From NCBI RefSeq assembly GCF_017569925.1, contig NZ_CP050854.1:3410001-3474000 (forward strand): a stretch of DNA of 64,000 bases. The letters are read 5' to 3'. A program made the translations under genes and the position numbers. This DNA is from Brenneria izadpanahii. Lineage in GTDB: Bacteria; Pseudomonadota; Gammaproteobacteria; Enterobacterales; Enterobacteriaceae. Position 1 is the stretch's first letter; every line of letters begins with the position of its first letter. Below, one piece after another: positions 17,023 through 25,873 of this stretch. The notes below the pieces were generated by a model, which worked only from the letters and a program-made list of their open reading frames with translations, made no database searches and had not been told where the DNA came from.

Positions 17023-17799
17023 ATGAAACCGATTGATCAAGCCGATCCTTCTACTTTTAAAGATGTTCGCTTTGTTCTTACTGACATGGATGAAACCTTA
17101 ACTTATCAGGGACGGCTGGCGGCTGAAACCTATAGAGCCCTTGAACGGCTGCAAGCGGCCGGCGTAAAAGTCATTCCCGTCACCGCCGCTCCTGCTGGAT
17201 GGTGCGACCAGATGGCGCGCATGTGGCCGGTGGATGGCGTGATCGGAGAAAACGGCGGGTTCTTTTTCAGAAGATGCGGTAAACATAGTGTCGAGCGATA
17301 TTTTTGGCATAGTGAAGAAGCGCGCCCAGCGGTTACCGAACATCTCGCTCAGATCGGGGAGCAGGTAAAATTTTCTGTTCCTGCGGCCTGCTTTGCCGAT
17401 GATCAGCCATTCAGACTCACCAGTCTGGCATTTGCTCAGTCACAGGATCGCCGCCAACAGGATCTGATTTTTAACGCTTTGCGCAACGCCGGGGCTGATG
17501 CGACGGTAAACAATCTCTGGATTCTCGGGTGGCTTGGCGGTTACGACAAGCTGGAAATGGCTCGCCGGGTGTTGCGTCATTACTATAACCTCGATATTGA
17601 TTCCGATCGTTCCGCCGTCCTTTACAGCGGTGATTCTACAAACGATGCTCCTATGTTTTCATTCTTTGAACATACGGTGGGCGTAAGCACCGTCGCGAAA
17701 TATCTTGATCAAATCCCGCGATTACCCCGATGGATCACTCGCGGACCGGGCGGCGCGGGTTTCGTTGAAGCAGCCGATGCTGTCATCGCATCCCGCTAA
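17023..17799 (+). CDS. HAD-superfamily hydrolase, subfamily IIB (sugar phosphatase-like)
   Basis: This 258-residue phosphatase has HAD motif I (LTDMDETLT, D21 nucleophile and D23 acid/base), a motif II threonine in PVTAAPAGW and motif IV GDSTNDAPMF. Its cap arrangement fits the IIB group, which contains sucrose-phosphate and Cof-type phosphatases. It would release phosphate from a sugar phosphate in the cytosol. There is no clear operon partner, and the ribosome site is weak. Substrate unknown. Confidence 0.8.
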   Translation: MKPIDQADPSTFKDVRFVLTDMDETLTYQGRLAAETYRALERLQAAGVKVIPVTAAPAGWCDQMARMWPVDGVIGENGGFFFRRCGKHSVERYFWHSEEARPAVTEHLAQIGEQVKFSVPAACFADDQPFRLTSLAFAQSQDRRQQDLIFNALRNAGADATVNNLWILGWLGGYDKLEMARRVLRHYYNLDIDSDRSAVLYSGDSTNDAPMFSFFEHTVGVSTVAKYLDQIPRLPRWITRGPGGAGFVEAADAVIASR

Positions 17800-17844
17800 T
17801 CCTACTTAACGACTATCCCTGTAGACGTTGCTGGCGCAGCCCGT

Positions 17845-18027
17845 TTAGGCGCGGACGGCCGTATATTGATAGGCTTCAGTCCGCCCCAACAAGCAACCGC
17901 GAGGACAGTGCAAAATCACTCGGTTCTGAAAGTGCATAACCAGCATATCGATAAACTGCCGCACCTTAGCCGTAAGGCGTTTCCTCTTCCAACGAGATCT
18001 TTGGCGATGCTCAGGCCGCGTTAGCAA
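17845..18027 (-). pseudogene. LysR-type regulator C-terminal remnant
   Basis: At 17929-17985 the minus strand encodes RKRLTAKVRQFIDMLVMHF, the hallmark end of LysR effector domains. Upstream sequence in this frame does not continue a LysR protein. On the plus strand, 18010-18150 reads open with a phrase ADKEFGFSVGADGRLVLT that I cannot place. The 17800-18193 stretch therefore seems to be gene debris. Confidence 0.4.
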
Positions 18028-18193
18028 GATTCAATCCGCCTACGAGTGATGTTGCCGAGCGCCTCGCCGCAAGTCATCCCAAACTCGCCGACAAAGAATT
18101 TGGTTTCAGCGTCGGCGCGGATGGACGGCTTGTGCTAACGTTCGCTGGCGGCCTCTCAGATAAACAAACAGGCCAAACAAGTAAGCAATGCGC

Positions 18194-19927
18194 TTACCAT
18201 GATTTACTCTGCTCAGAGACGCGGCAACCATCGGTAACAGACGTAATTGTCGCATCCCGGCTGGCGATCGTCCTGTCATAGCAACCGGCCAAGCTATCCT
18301 GAATCTGCAAACGCGCCTGTGATGTGCTTGAAGGCGGAAGCGTTTGAGCCGCTGATTTCCCCGGAACAATGACAACAGCGTTGGCGCTGACGGAAAATCT
18401 TGTCCGGCGGGTAGCATCTTTCGCCGTGGCCACATCACGAGCAAGCTCCTGTTGAACGTCGTACCCATACTTTTGGCCAGCGGCAACATCCGATCTCGTT
18501 TGTCTTACCGTAAGAGGAAAATGCTCGGCGCTATCCCGGCGCTGGCGTCCACTCGGGCCATCTTCAATAACCTGGCTGGTAAGGCTCGTCATCTGCACGA
18601 TCTTGTTGCTGTAAGGCGTTCGCGTAAAGGTATTATCGAACGACATCGTTTGGCTGGTCTGGGTAGTCACGCGCCCGCGCGAAGTATCCACATAGCCGGT
18701 CAGCTTGAGAGTTTGCTTCGCGGTGGTGACCGCCTCGCCGGAGCCCTTTTTATCCAGGGGAATGGTTCGTGCGATCGTCACGGCAACCGGCTCGCCTGAA
18801 TGGCTTGTCAGTTCCCCCTGAACCACATCGCTGTCCGGATCGCGCCAAATTAACAAGGTTCCGGTCATCACGGCAAAGCCGCGGAATCCGACGGCGGTAA
18901 GATCGATATGATGCGGCTTGCCGTCATTCAGTTTCCCGGCGAACGGCGTGAGATCGACCCGGTACGGAGATAGATTCAGCGTTTCGATGCCGGGGATCTG
19001 TTTCCACAAGGCCGGGTAGAAGCCACCGGTATAGATCCAGGGAAATACCGGGGCAATGCCCGCCAACGTGCCATCGATACGCACCTCCGTTTGCCGGAAC
19101 GGAAAGCCGCAGGTCTTGTCGCTAGCGGTGATTTCGGCCACCGTATCGCGCATCGGCATACACATGTACCAGAACTCATCGCGTTGCTGCGGCATGGCAA
19201 GAACATCGAGCATCACCCGCGTGGCGTTGCGCGGAAGATCGACGCGGCCGGTCAGCGTAGGTGCCGCGGCGTTCAACAATACAGGAGCGTTGCTGAGCGG
19301 CAGGATGAGATCGGCGCTATCCGGTGCGGGATTCGCGCTGTCCACCGGGTAAAAAACCATCTGGGCGGTCCACCAGATCCGGCCGTTGAGCGTTTCGTTA
19401 ATCGCGTTGGTAAGCTGCGCTTCTCCCAAAACAGACTGTCGCAAGAACGAGCTGTAATCGGTCAGATCCCGCTCGACATGCCATTTGGGCGCGTGCGTTT
19501 TCGTCGGTTCGGCGGTCGTGCCGGTATAGATATTGACGCTGCCGAGCATAAGCCGTGCGCTGCGATCGTACTGCTGCCCGCTACTGACATGAAAATCCAT
19601 TTCGAGAACCACCTTAGACCAGGGGCCGGGGCAGTCTCCGGGCGGACGATAGCTAACCGGCAAAGGCGCCTCGCTGTTAAATTCATGCTCGGGGAACAAC
19701 TCCACCGTACAAGCGCGGATATGCGGTCTTGCCACCAGCAGGTCAACGCCGGCGACCTGCCGGCTGCCAATCTCCGGCGCCGGCGCCGGCACGATCGGCG
19801 TTCCCGGCGGCGCGGCGAGACACGCCTGCGCCGACAACATCACGGCCAGCGGCAAAGTACAAAGCCGCCGGGCCGACTGACTGAAACGCGCATTTTTCAG
19901 CATTCGGCTAAAAGAAAATTTCAACAT
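18194..19927 (-). CDS. Peptide-N4-(N-acetyl-beta-glucosaminyl)asparagine amidase A (PNGase A-type)
   Basis: PNGase A releases whole N-glycans from asparagine of glycopeptides, converting Asn to Asp; the plant/bacterial A-type also accepts glycans with core alpha-1,3-fucose. Family features are visible in the first half: CTVELFPEHEFN, then CPGPWSKVVLEMDFH and GRIWW after QQYDRSARLMLG and TAEPT. An N-terminal signal peptide (hydrophobic LCTLPLAVMLSAQACLA) indicates export to periplasm or outside. ATG at 19927 (577 aa) fits a signal peptide; ATG at 19981 is the alternative. It is the sixth gene of the leftward run that begins with the TonB-dependent receptor, about 95 bp after tldD. That linkage suggests the enzyme prepares a glycopeptide for uptake, which is inference. 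Confidence 0.82.
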   Translation of the reverse strand: MLKFSFSRMLKNARFSQSARRLCTLPLAVMLSAQACLAAPPGTPIVPAPAPEIGSRQVAGVDLLVARPHIRACTVELFPEHEFNSEAPLPVSYRPPGDCPGPWSKVVLEMDFHVSSGQQYDRSARLMLGSVNIYTGTTAEPTKTHAPKWHVERDLTDYSSFLRQSVLGEAQLTNAINETLNGRIWWTAQMVFYPVDSANPAPDSADLILPLSNAPVLLNAAAPTLTGRVDLPRNATRVMLDVLAMPQQRDEFWYMCMPMRDTVAEITASDKTCGFPFRQTEVRIDGTLAGIAPVFPWIYTGGFYPALWKQIPGIETLNLSPYRVDLTPFAGKLNDGKPHHIDLTAVGFRGFAVMTGTLLIWRDPDSDVVQGELTSHSGEPVAVTIARTIPLDKKGSGEAVTTAKQTLKLTGYVDTSRGRVTTQTSQTMSFDNTFTRTPYSNKIVQMTSLTSQVIEDGPSGRQRRDSAEHFPLTVRQTRSDVAAGQKYGYDVQQELARDVATAKDATRRTRFSVSANAVVIVPGKSAAQTLPPSSTSQARLQIQDSLAGCYDRTIASRDATITSVTDGCRVSEQSKSW

Positions 19928-20022
19928 GTCCCACCCGGTCGTTTCTGTGTCTGATTGCTGTTGATTAACGTTTATCACCATGAGGGGCTGAGCCGGTGCT
20001 CACGGCGGTCGCGGGGGATGAA

Positions 20023-21480
20023 TCACCCCTGGCGCGTGCCGCCCACCACCAGGTTATCCACCTTCAGCGTTGGTTGCCCAACGCACACCGGCACGCTTTG
20101 TCCGGCCTTGCCGCACACGGCGGTGCCGCGATCCAGCGCTAGATCGTTGCCGACCATGCTGATTAACTTTAGGGTTTCCGGGCCGTTGCCGGTCAGGGTG
20201 GCGCCTTTAACCGGCGTGGTGATTTTGCCGTCTTCAATCAAATACGCCAGCGCGGTCTGGAAGCTGTACTGGCCGCTGACGATATCCACCTGGCCGCTAC
20301 CCAGATCGGCCAGATACAGCCCGCGTTTCACCGAGGCAATGATCTCCTCCGGCGCATATGGCCCGTTGCGCATAAAAGTGTTGGTCATGCGCGGCATCGG
20401 CAAATGCGCGTAAGACTGGCGACGGCCATTGCCGGTCGGCGGCAGCTTCATCAGGCGCGCGCTCAGGCTGTCATGCATATAGCCTCGCAGAATTCCGTCC
20501 TCAATAAGCGTGGTGCACTGGGCCGGATGCCCCTCGTCATCGACGTTTAGCGAACCGCGCCGCCCGGCCACGGTGCCGTCGTCCACGATATTAACGCCGG
20601 GTTGCGCCACTCGCTCGCCGATGCGCCCGGAATAGACCGAGGTGCCCAGCCGGTTAAAATCGCCTTCGAAGCCATGGCCCATCGCTTCGTGCAGCAGCAT
20701 GCCGGGCCAGCCTGCGGCAATCACGACCGGCATACCGCCGGATGGCGCGGCGACCGCCTCCAGATTGATCAACGCCGTATCGACCATAGAACGCAGCGCC
20801 GCCGACACCTGTTCTTGGTTGAACATCGCGAAATCGCCGCGCCCCCCGATGCCGGCGCCGGCCGTCTCGCGCACGCCCCGTTGTTCAACCACCACGCCCA
20901 TGCGCAATACCAACATCGGCCGAATATCCGCCGCCTGATGGAAATCATGGCGCAGAATATAGTTGACCGAATGGGTCAACTCCAGGCTGGCCGTCACCTG
21001 CACCACCCTGGGATCAATCGCCCGCGCCATACGGTTGATGTTCTCCAGCAGGCCGATTTTCTGCGCTGCATCACTGGCCAGCAACGGATCGTCGGCGATG
21101 AAATTCAGCCGCTGCACGCCATCGGTCGGCATCGCAACCAGGGCGCGTTTACCCGGCGCGGCAATGGTTTTGACCGAGCGGGCGGCATCCAGCAGATGTT
21201 TCTGGCCGATATGCTGGGAATAGGCGAATGCCGTCTGGTCTTCTTCCACCGCTCGCAGGCCGAAGCCCTGATCGGCATTAAAGGAACCCCCTTTCACCAC
21301 GCCGTTTTCCATCGACCAGGTTTCGCGGCGCAGGCTTTGCACAAAAAGATCGGCATAATCCACCCGGTGCGCCAGCACCTGATCCATCATCGCCTGCAAA
21401 TGGGCGTCTGTAATGCCGTGCGGATCCAGCAACTGCTGTTTGGCCTGCGCCAGATGCAATATTGTTACTGACTCACTCAT
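20023..21480 (-). CDS. tldD: Metalloprotease TldD
   Basis: TldD and TldE form a cytosolic zinc protease that threads short unfolded peptides through a narrow channel; in E. coli it matures microcin B17 and degrades CcdA. The 485 residues carry the HExxxH zinc motif (LLHEAMGHGFEGD, H264/E265/H269) and the late cysteine ligand region AVCGKAGQSVPVCVGQPTLK. AGAGGAAT lies before the start. It follows tldE by 16 bp and precedes the PNGase A gene. In E. coli tldD and pmbA are unlinked; a paired copy inside a transport operon points to a dedicated function, probably a paralogue of the housekeeping pair. Confidence 0.93.
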   Translation of the reverse strand: MSESVTILHLAQAKQQLLDPHGITDAHLQAMMDQVLAHRVDYADLFVQSLRRETWSMENGVVKGGSFNADQGFGLRAVEEDQTAFAYSQHIGQKHLLDAARSVKTIAAPGKRALVAMPTDGVQRLNFIADDPLLASDAAQKIGLLENINRMARAIDPRVVQVTASLELTHSVNYILRHDFHQAADIRPMLVLRMGVVVEQRGVRETAGAGIGGRGDFAMFNQEQVSAALRSMVDTALINLEAVAAPSGGMPVVIAAGWPGMLLHEAMGHGFEGDFNRLGTSVYSGRIGERVAQPGVNIVDDGTVAGRRGSLNVDDEGHPAQCTTLIEDGILRGYMHDSLSARLMKLPPTGNGRRQSYAHLPMPRMTNTFMRNGPYAPEEIIASVKRGLYLADLGSGQVDIVSGQYSFQTALAYLIEDGKITTPVKGATLTGNGPETLKLISMVGNDLALDRGTAVCGKAGQSVPVCVGQPTLKVDNLVVGGTRQG

Positions 21481-21496
21481 GATAAATTCCTCTGGC

Positions 21497-22846
21497 TTAG
21501 CGCCCCGCCACCTGCAGGCCGTCTATTAATACGGAACCGCTGGCCAGCGCGCCCTGAATCAGGGTATCGGCGCCGACGGCCACGATGTTGCGGTAGATAT
21601 CCGCCAGGTTGCCCGCTACCGTCACACCGTCAACCGCATGGCGAATTTCGCCCGCCTCCACCCAAAAGCCGCGCAGGCTGCGAGAGTAATCCCCGTTGAT
21701 CAACCGTGCACCGCCGCCGCTAAAACTGGTCACCAGCAAGCCGGTATGGAGTTTTTTCACCATGGCGGAGAAGTCATCGTCGGCCTGGGTGCGGCTGCTA
21801 CGCAGGATCAGGTTGCCCGGCCCGGAACCGTTGCCGGTGGGCTCCATCCCCAGGCGGCGCGCGGCATAGGCGGACAGAAAGAAACCGCTCAGGCTGCCGT
21901 TATCCACCACGCTGCGCGCCGCGCCGCTGATACCGTCGCCGTCGAATGCCCGGCTGGCTAATCCCTGCGGGACGAACGGATCTTCCTCAACGCTGATATG
22001 CTCGCTGAAAATACGCTGGCCGAGGCGATCGGCGAGGAAGCTGTTTTTGCGATACAGCGCCGCGCCGCCCGCCGCTTGCACGAAGTGATCGAGTAACGAG
22101 AGGGCGCTGCGCGGATCGAACAGCACCGGGCAACGGCGGCTGCCGGTCAGCGGCGCGACATCCAACGCGGCCAGCGCCCCGAGCCCTGCCCGCCGGCCGA
22201 TCGCCTCCGGCGTCGTCAGCGACGGCGCAAGATGAGATTGTGAATACCAGAAATCCAGTTGGCTGCGCCCCGCTTTTCTGGCCAACGCCTTGGCGCTCAT
22301 CACATGGCTGGTTTGCCGATCGCCCTGGGCGAACCCCTGGCTGTTCATCAGGAACCATTGGGATTGGCCGCTACGTACCCAGGCGCCATCGCTGACCACC
22401 CCTTCCCCCGCCGAATTGATGCCATGCTCTATGCTGTGGGCCAGCGCCTGCGCGCCGATTTCGTCCAATTCCCAGGGGTGCCATAAATCGAGTTCGCGCG
22501 GCGCTTGGCACAGATAGCGCGCCGGCGGCAAGCCGGCGAACGCATCTTCGCCGGTATAGCCGGCAATCCGACAGGCGGCCTGAACGGTTTCGCTCAGGCG
22601 CGCCGGTGAAAAGTCAGTGGTGCTGGTGGCGCCCTGATGCTGCCCGCGATAGACCGTCAACGACATGCCGGACTGCGCATCACGGGTACGCGCCCGCAGC
22701 CGGCTCTGTCGCATTTCAATCAACAGACCGTTACTTTCGGAAAAAATCACCTGCGCGGCAGAGGCGCCGGCCCGCATCGCCTGCGCGACTACGCTGTCGG
22801 CCAGCTCCGCCAGTTGCTGTTGGCTATAGGCAAAGGTATTCGCCAT
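21497..22846 (-). CDS. tldE: TldE/PmbA-family protease subunit
   Basis: This is the partner of TldD in the heterodimeric peptidase. The 449 residues show the PmbA/TldE pattern: an N-terminal domain (GLLIEMRQSRLRARTRD), a mid section SVEEDPFVPQGLASRAFDGDG, and a C-terminal TGLLVTSFSGGGARLINGDY and RNIVAVGAD. TldE itself lacks the zinc motif, as expected. ATG at 22846 is preferred because GGAGG lies 5 bases upstream. An ATG at 22870, 2 bp after the thioredoxin stop, would overlap that ribosome site. Confidence 0.9.
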   Translation of the reverse strand: MANTFAYSQQQLAELADSVVAQAMRAGASAAQVIFSESNGLLIEMRQSRLRARTRDAQSGMSLTVYRGQHQGATSTTDFSPARLSETVQAACRIAGYTGEDAFAGLPPARYLCQAPRELDLWHPWELDEIGAQALAHSIEHGINSAGEGVVSDGAWVRSGQSQWFLMNSQGFAQGDRQTSHVMSAKALARKAGRSQLDFWYSQSHLAPSLTTPEAIGRRAGLGALAALDVAPLTGSRRCPVLFDPRSALSLLDHFVQAAGGAALYRKNSFLADRLGQRIFSEHISVEEDPFVPQGLASRAFDGDGISGAARSVVDNGSLSGFFLSAYAARRLGMEPTGNGSGPGNLILRSSRTQADDDFSAMVKKLHTGLLVTSFSGGGARLINGDYSRSLRGFWVEAGEIRHAVDGVTVAGNLADIYRNIVAVGADTLIQGALASGSVLIDGLQVAGR

Positions 22847-22872
22847 GATGGCCTCCGGGTCATCGGTCATGA

Positions 22873-24126
22873 TTAAAACTCCGGCGCTTCGGCCAGCAAG
22901 CGGTTGAGCTCCTGCTGCATCCGCGCTTTCACCGGCAGGAAAAGCTGCAGAATGCTTTGATGGAAAACGTTTTCTTTAGCGAGGAATTCCGCGTTTTCCG
23001 CCTCCCACACCGCCCTGAGCTCAGCAATCTCCTCTTGATTCAGCTTACCCGTCGAGGTTTTGCGCTCTTGTTCCCTAAACCAGCGAATGCGTTTACCTGG
23101 CGTAGCCCGATCCTCGTCGCTCCACCCAGAGAGGATCTCCAGGTGCTGGAACTGCGCCCAGTGGATGTTGATCGCGATATGACCCCACTTATCGCCCTCG
23201 GTGGTGACAGGCACCGGCGACAGCAGTTGCAGCAGCGTGGCGAACAGCTGTTCCAGTTGACGATCCGGCCCCTGATAGCCCTGCTGTAACAAAATCGCCT
23301 GCTCGCCCACCGTCGCCCAGGCATCAGGCGACGTTTCACGGCCCGCGAGCCGATCGGCGCATAATGCCCGCCAGCGTTCGAGCAACCGCGCCAATTGCGG
23401 ATCGCGAAAATAACTGGCCCAGGGAGCCGATTCCTCGCTAAACCACCAGTGCATAAAGCGCAGCGGCGCCAGCCGGTAATCCTTGCCGGCGCGCAACGCC
23501 GCGAACAGAGCATCCATCTGTTCCGCCGTCAGATAACCGCAGATATCGAGCAGCCGCCCAATGGCGATTGGCAATCCGGTAATGCGCTCAAAGGCATGGT
23601 TTTCGGCCTGATGAACCATTGCGGCCGACGCGCTGCCTTTGCCGTCGATCCAGAAGCTGCCCAGCCCCATGCTGATATCGCCTGCCGCAGCATGGCCGAT
23701 AGCGCGCCGGGCGATAAAATCGTGTAGCTCTTCATCGCCATAAAAACTGGCCCACTCCAGCGCTTCGTCATGCTGCACCGTCGGCTGCGAGGTTAAATCG
23801 ACCTTATGCCCGGCCAGCCAGGAGATAAGCTGGCCCTGGGATAGAGCGCCCATCTGGCGCTCCGGCTGCGCCTCGCCCTTGAATAACAGCAAGGTAGGAA
23901 TACCGCGCACGCCAAAGCGCGCCATAATCGCCGGATATTTTTCCACATCGATCTTGGCCACCAGCAGTTTACCCGCGCTGTTTTTCGCCAGCTTGTCGAT
24001 AATCGGCGACATAGTGCGGCAAGGCGCGCACCACGGCGCCCACAGGTCTATCAGCACCGGCAGTTTCGCAGCGGCCAGAAAACCGTCAAGGCTGGCGTCG
24101 GTTAATTCATTTGGTTTATTCAACAT
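22873..24126 (-). CDS. Thioredoxin domain fused to an unknown ~300-residue domain
   Basis: Residues ~1-110 are a complete thioredoxin fold with the redox motif WCAPC (C33, C36) and the cis-proline in RGIPTLL (P77). There is no signal peptide, so it should be a cytosolic reductant. Residues ~115-417 form a helical, tryptophan-rich region (HWWFSEESAPWASYF, IRWFREQERKTSTGKL) that I cannot place in a family. The gene sits between an SbmA/YddA-type ABC transporter and tldE with 19 and about 26 bp gaps. A role in reducing disulfides of an imported peptide before TldDE cleavage is plausible but not shown. Confidence 0.8.
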   Translation of the reverse strand: MLNKPNELTDASLDGFLAAAKLPVLIDLWAPWCAPCRTMSPIIDKLAKNSAGKLLVAKIDVEKYPAIMARFGVRGIPTLLLFKGEAQPERQMGALSQGQLISWLAGHKVDLTSQPTVQHDEALEWASFYGDEELHDFIARRAIGHAAAGDISMGLGSFWIDGKGSASAAMVHQAENHAFERITGLPIAIGRLLDICGYLTAEQMDALFAALRAGKDYRLAPLRFMHWWFSEESAPWASYFRDPQLARLLERWRALCADRLAGRETSPDAWATVGEQAILLQQGYQGPDRQLEQLFATLLQLLSPVPVTTEGDKWGHIAINIHWAQFQHLEILSGWSDEDRATPGKRIRWFREQERKTSTGKLNQEEIAELRAVWEAENAEFLAKENVFHQSILQLFLPVKARMQQELNRLLAEAPEF

Positions 24127-24145
24127 GGGGCATCCTATATCGGTG

Positions 24146-25861
24146 TTAACCGCCCTGCTCGGGCGTCAGGGTGAGAATATGCTGGTGAAAACGCTCCAGC
24201 TCTTTGCGGTGAGCCACACTGATAATGGCGCTGTTGGGAAGCTGTTCGATCAGTGTCTGGTAGAGTCTGCTTTCCGTTTCCGGATCCAGCGCGCTAGTCG
24301 CCTCATCAAGGAAAATCACATCCGGGCGGTGCAACAACACCCGCGCCATCGCCAACCGCTGCTGTTCGCCGCCGGACAATACCTGCTGCCAGCGTTCGAA
24401 TTGGGTAAGGGAATCCACGCGCTCCGCCAGGCAGCAGTCCACCAGCGCCTGGCGATATTGCCGCTCGGTAAAGGCTTCCGGTTCGTCGGGATACGCCAGC
24501 GCGCTCTTTAACGTACCGACCGGGATATAGCTTTTCTGCGGCACAAACAGTATGCGCACCGCCTGAGGACGGACGATGCCGCCCTCGCCATACGGCCATA
24601 GCCCCGCACAGGCGCGCAGCAGCGTGCTCTTGCCGCTGCCCGAACGGCCCCGCACCACCCAGCGTTCGCCGGCCGCTACCTGCCAGTCCGCCAGGCGCGT
24701 AAGCACTTCGCCGTTCGGGCGCCGCAGGGTCAGGCCCGCGCAATGGAGCGCCGAACCTCGGTTTTCAAGTCGGATGCCGGCGGGCTGATCGCGGGCCTTA
24801 TTTAACGCCCAGAGCATATCCCGCAGCCGGTTGGTCAAGGCCATCCAGTTGGTAAAGGATTGATAAGCCTGAGGGAAAAAGGACAATGTGCTAAGCAGCA
24901 TGCCATAGGCCAAGGTAATCTGGGTCAAGCCGCCCATGGTAATTTGTCCCGACAACAATAACGGCAGCGCCAGCAGGGTCGGCAACGGCGAGAAAACCTG
25001 GGAAAACATTTTTTGGAAAAAATTGAGCTTAAAAGATTTGCGCATCAGCAGCAGGGTGTTGTCCCGAACCCGGCTGAAACGGGATACCAGCCGTTGCCCC
25101 TCGCGCTCTCCGCCGCCGAAAAAGGCGATCTGTTCGGCATTTTCCCGTATCTGCATGCCGAGGAAGCGGAAATCCGCTTCCACCGTTTGTTTATTCATAT
25201 TGACGCCAATCAGCACCCTGCCCAGCCAGTGGCTCAAAGCGAGATGGACGAATGAATATAAATAGACGGCAAATACCATGTAGCCGGGAATCGACAATGT
25301 CATGCCGCCCAGGGGAATGGACAAAGCGCCGGACAACCCCCACAGCACCACGGTAAACGTCGCTACGTTGACCACGACATGAATCATATTGGTGGAGAGG
25401 TTAATCGTGACCTCGGTAAAAAGATTGATATCCTCGGCAATCCGCTGATCGCCGTTGCTGATTAAATTATCCCGCTCCAACTGGTAATACGCGGCGCGCT
25501 GAGTCCAGCGCTCCACATAGCGGGCGGTCATCCAGGTGCGCCAGCGTAAAGTCAGGTAATCAATCGCCAATACGCTAACCAGCGGCAATAAAATTGAAAT
25601 ACTGCCGATAGCCAGCGTTTTCAGCATGATGTTGCTGATCAGCGGCCAGTTAAGCGCGACCAGGGCATCGGTTAACCGTCCTTGCAGCTTATTCAAGGCA
25701 ACATGGGCATAGGTGGTAGTGAAATTAATCGTCAAAATAACGCCGATTAATATCAACGCCAGCCACTTTTCCTGTGATAGCCAAAAAGGGCGAATTAATT
25801 GCCACACGCCCGGGCGGTTACCTGCGCCGGGCTGCGCATTTTTTACTGATGGTGTCGTCAT
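24146..25861 (-). CDS. ABC transporter, SbmA/BacA-like permease fused to ATPase (YddA type)
   Basis: This 571-residue half-transporter has about six N-terminal membrane helices of the SbmA/BacA-like fold (residues ~25-340) and a C-terminal nucleotide-binding domain. The latter has Walker A (GRSGSGKST), signature (LSGGEQQRLAMAR), Walker B (VIFLDEATSALD) and an H-loop histidine (SVAHRK). SbmA and BacA themselves import peptides, while members with fused ATPases occur in many bacteria with unproven direction. It starts 12 bp after the TonB-dependent receptor stop, so the two are surely co-transcribed. The likely cargo is a peptide. Confidence 0.85.
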   Translation of the reverse strand: MTTPSVKNAQPGAGNRPGVWQLIRPFWLSQEKWLALILIGVILTINFTTTYAHVALNKLQGRLTDALVALNWPLISNIMLKTLAIGSISILLPLVSVLAIDYLTLRWRTWMTARYVERWTQRAAYYQLERDNLISNGDQRIAEDINLFTEVTINLSTNMIHVVVNVATFTVVLWGLSGALSIPLGGMTLSIPGYMVFAVYLYSFVHLALSHWLGRVLIGVNMNKQTVEADFRFLGMQIRENAEQIAFFGGGEREGQRLVSRFSRVRDNTLLLMRKSFKLNFFQKMFSQVFSPLPTLLALPLLLSGQITMGGLTQITLAYGMLLSTLSFFPQAYQSFTNWMALTNRLRDMLWALNKARDQPAGIRLENRGSALHCAGLTLRRPNGEVLTRLADWQVAAGERWVVRGRSGSGKSTLLRACAGLWPYGEGGIVRPQAVRILFVPQKSYIPVGTLKSALAYPDEPEAFTERQYRQALVDCCLAERVDSLTQFERWQQVLSGGEQQRLAMARVLLHRPDVIFLDEATSALDPETESRLYQTLIEQLPNSAIISVAHRKELERFHQHILTLTPEQGG

Positions 25862-25873
25862 GTCGCCTACAAA

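Noticed and set aside
19091..19954. 287-codon plus-strand frame opposite the PNGase A gene
   Set aside because: Arg/His-rich antisense shadow; the minus-strand protein has a signal peptide and family motifs.
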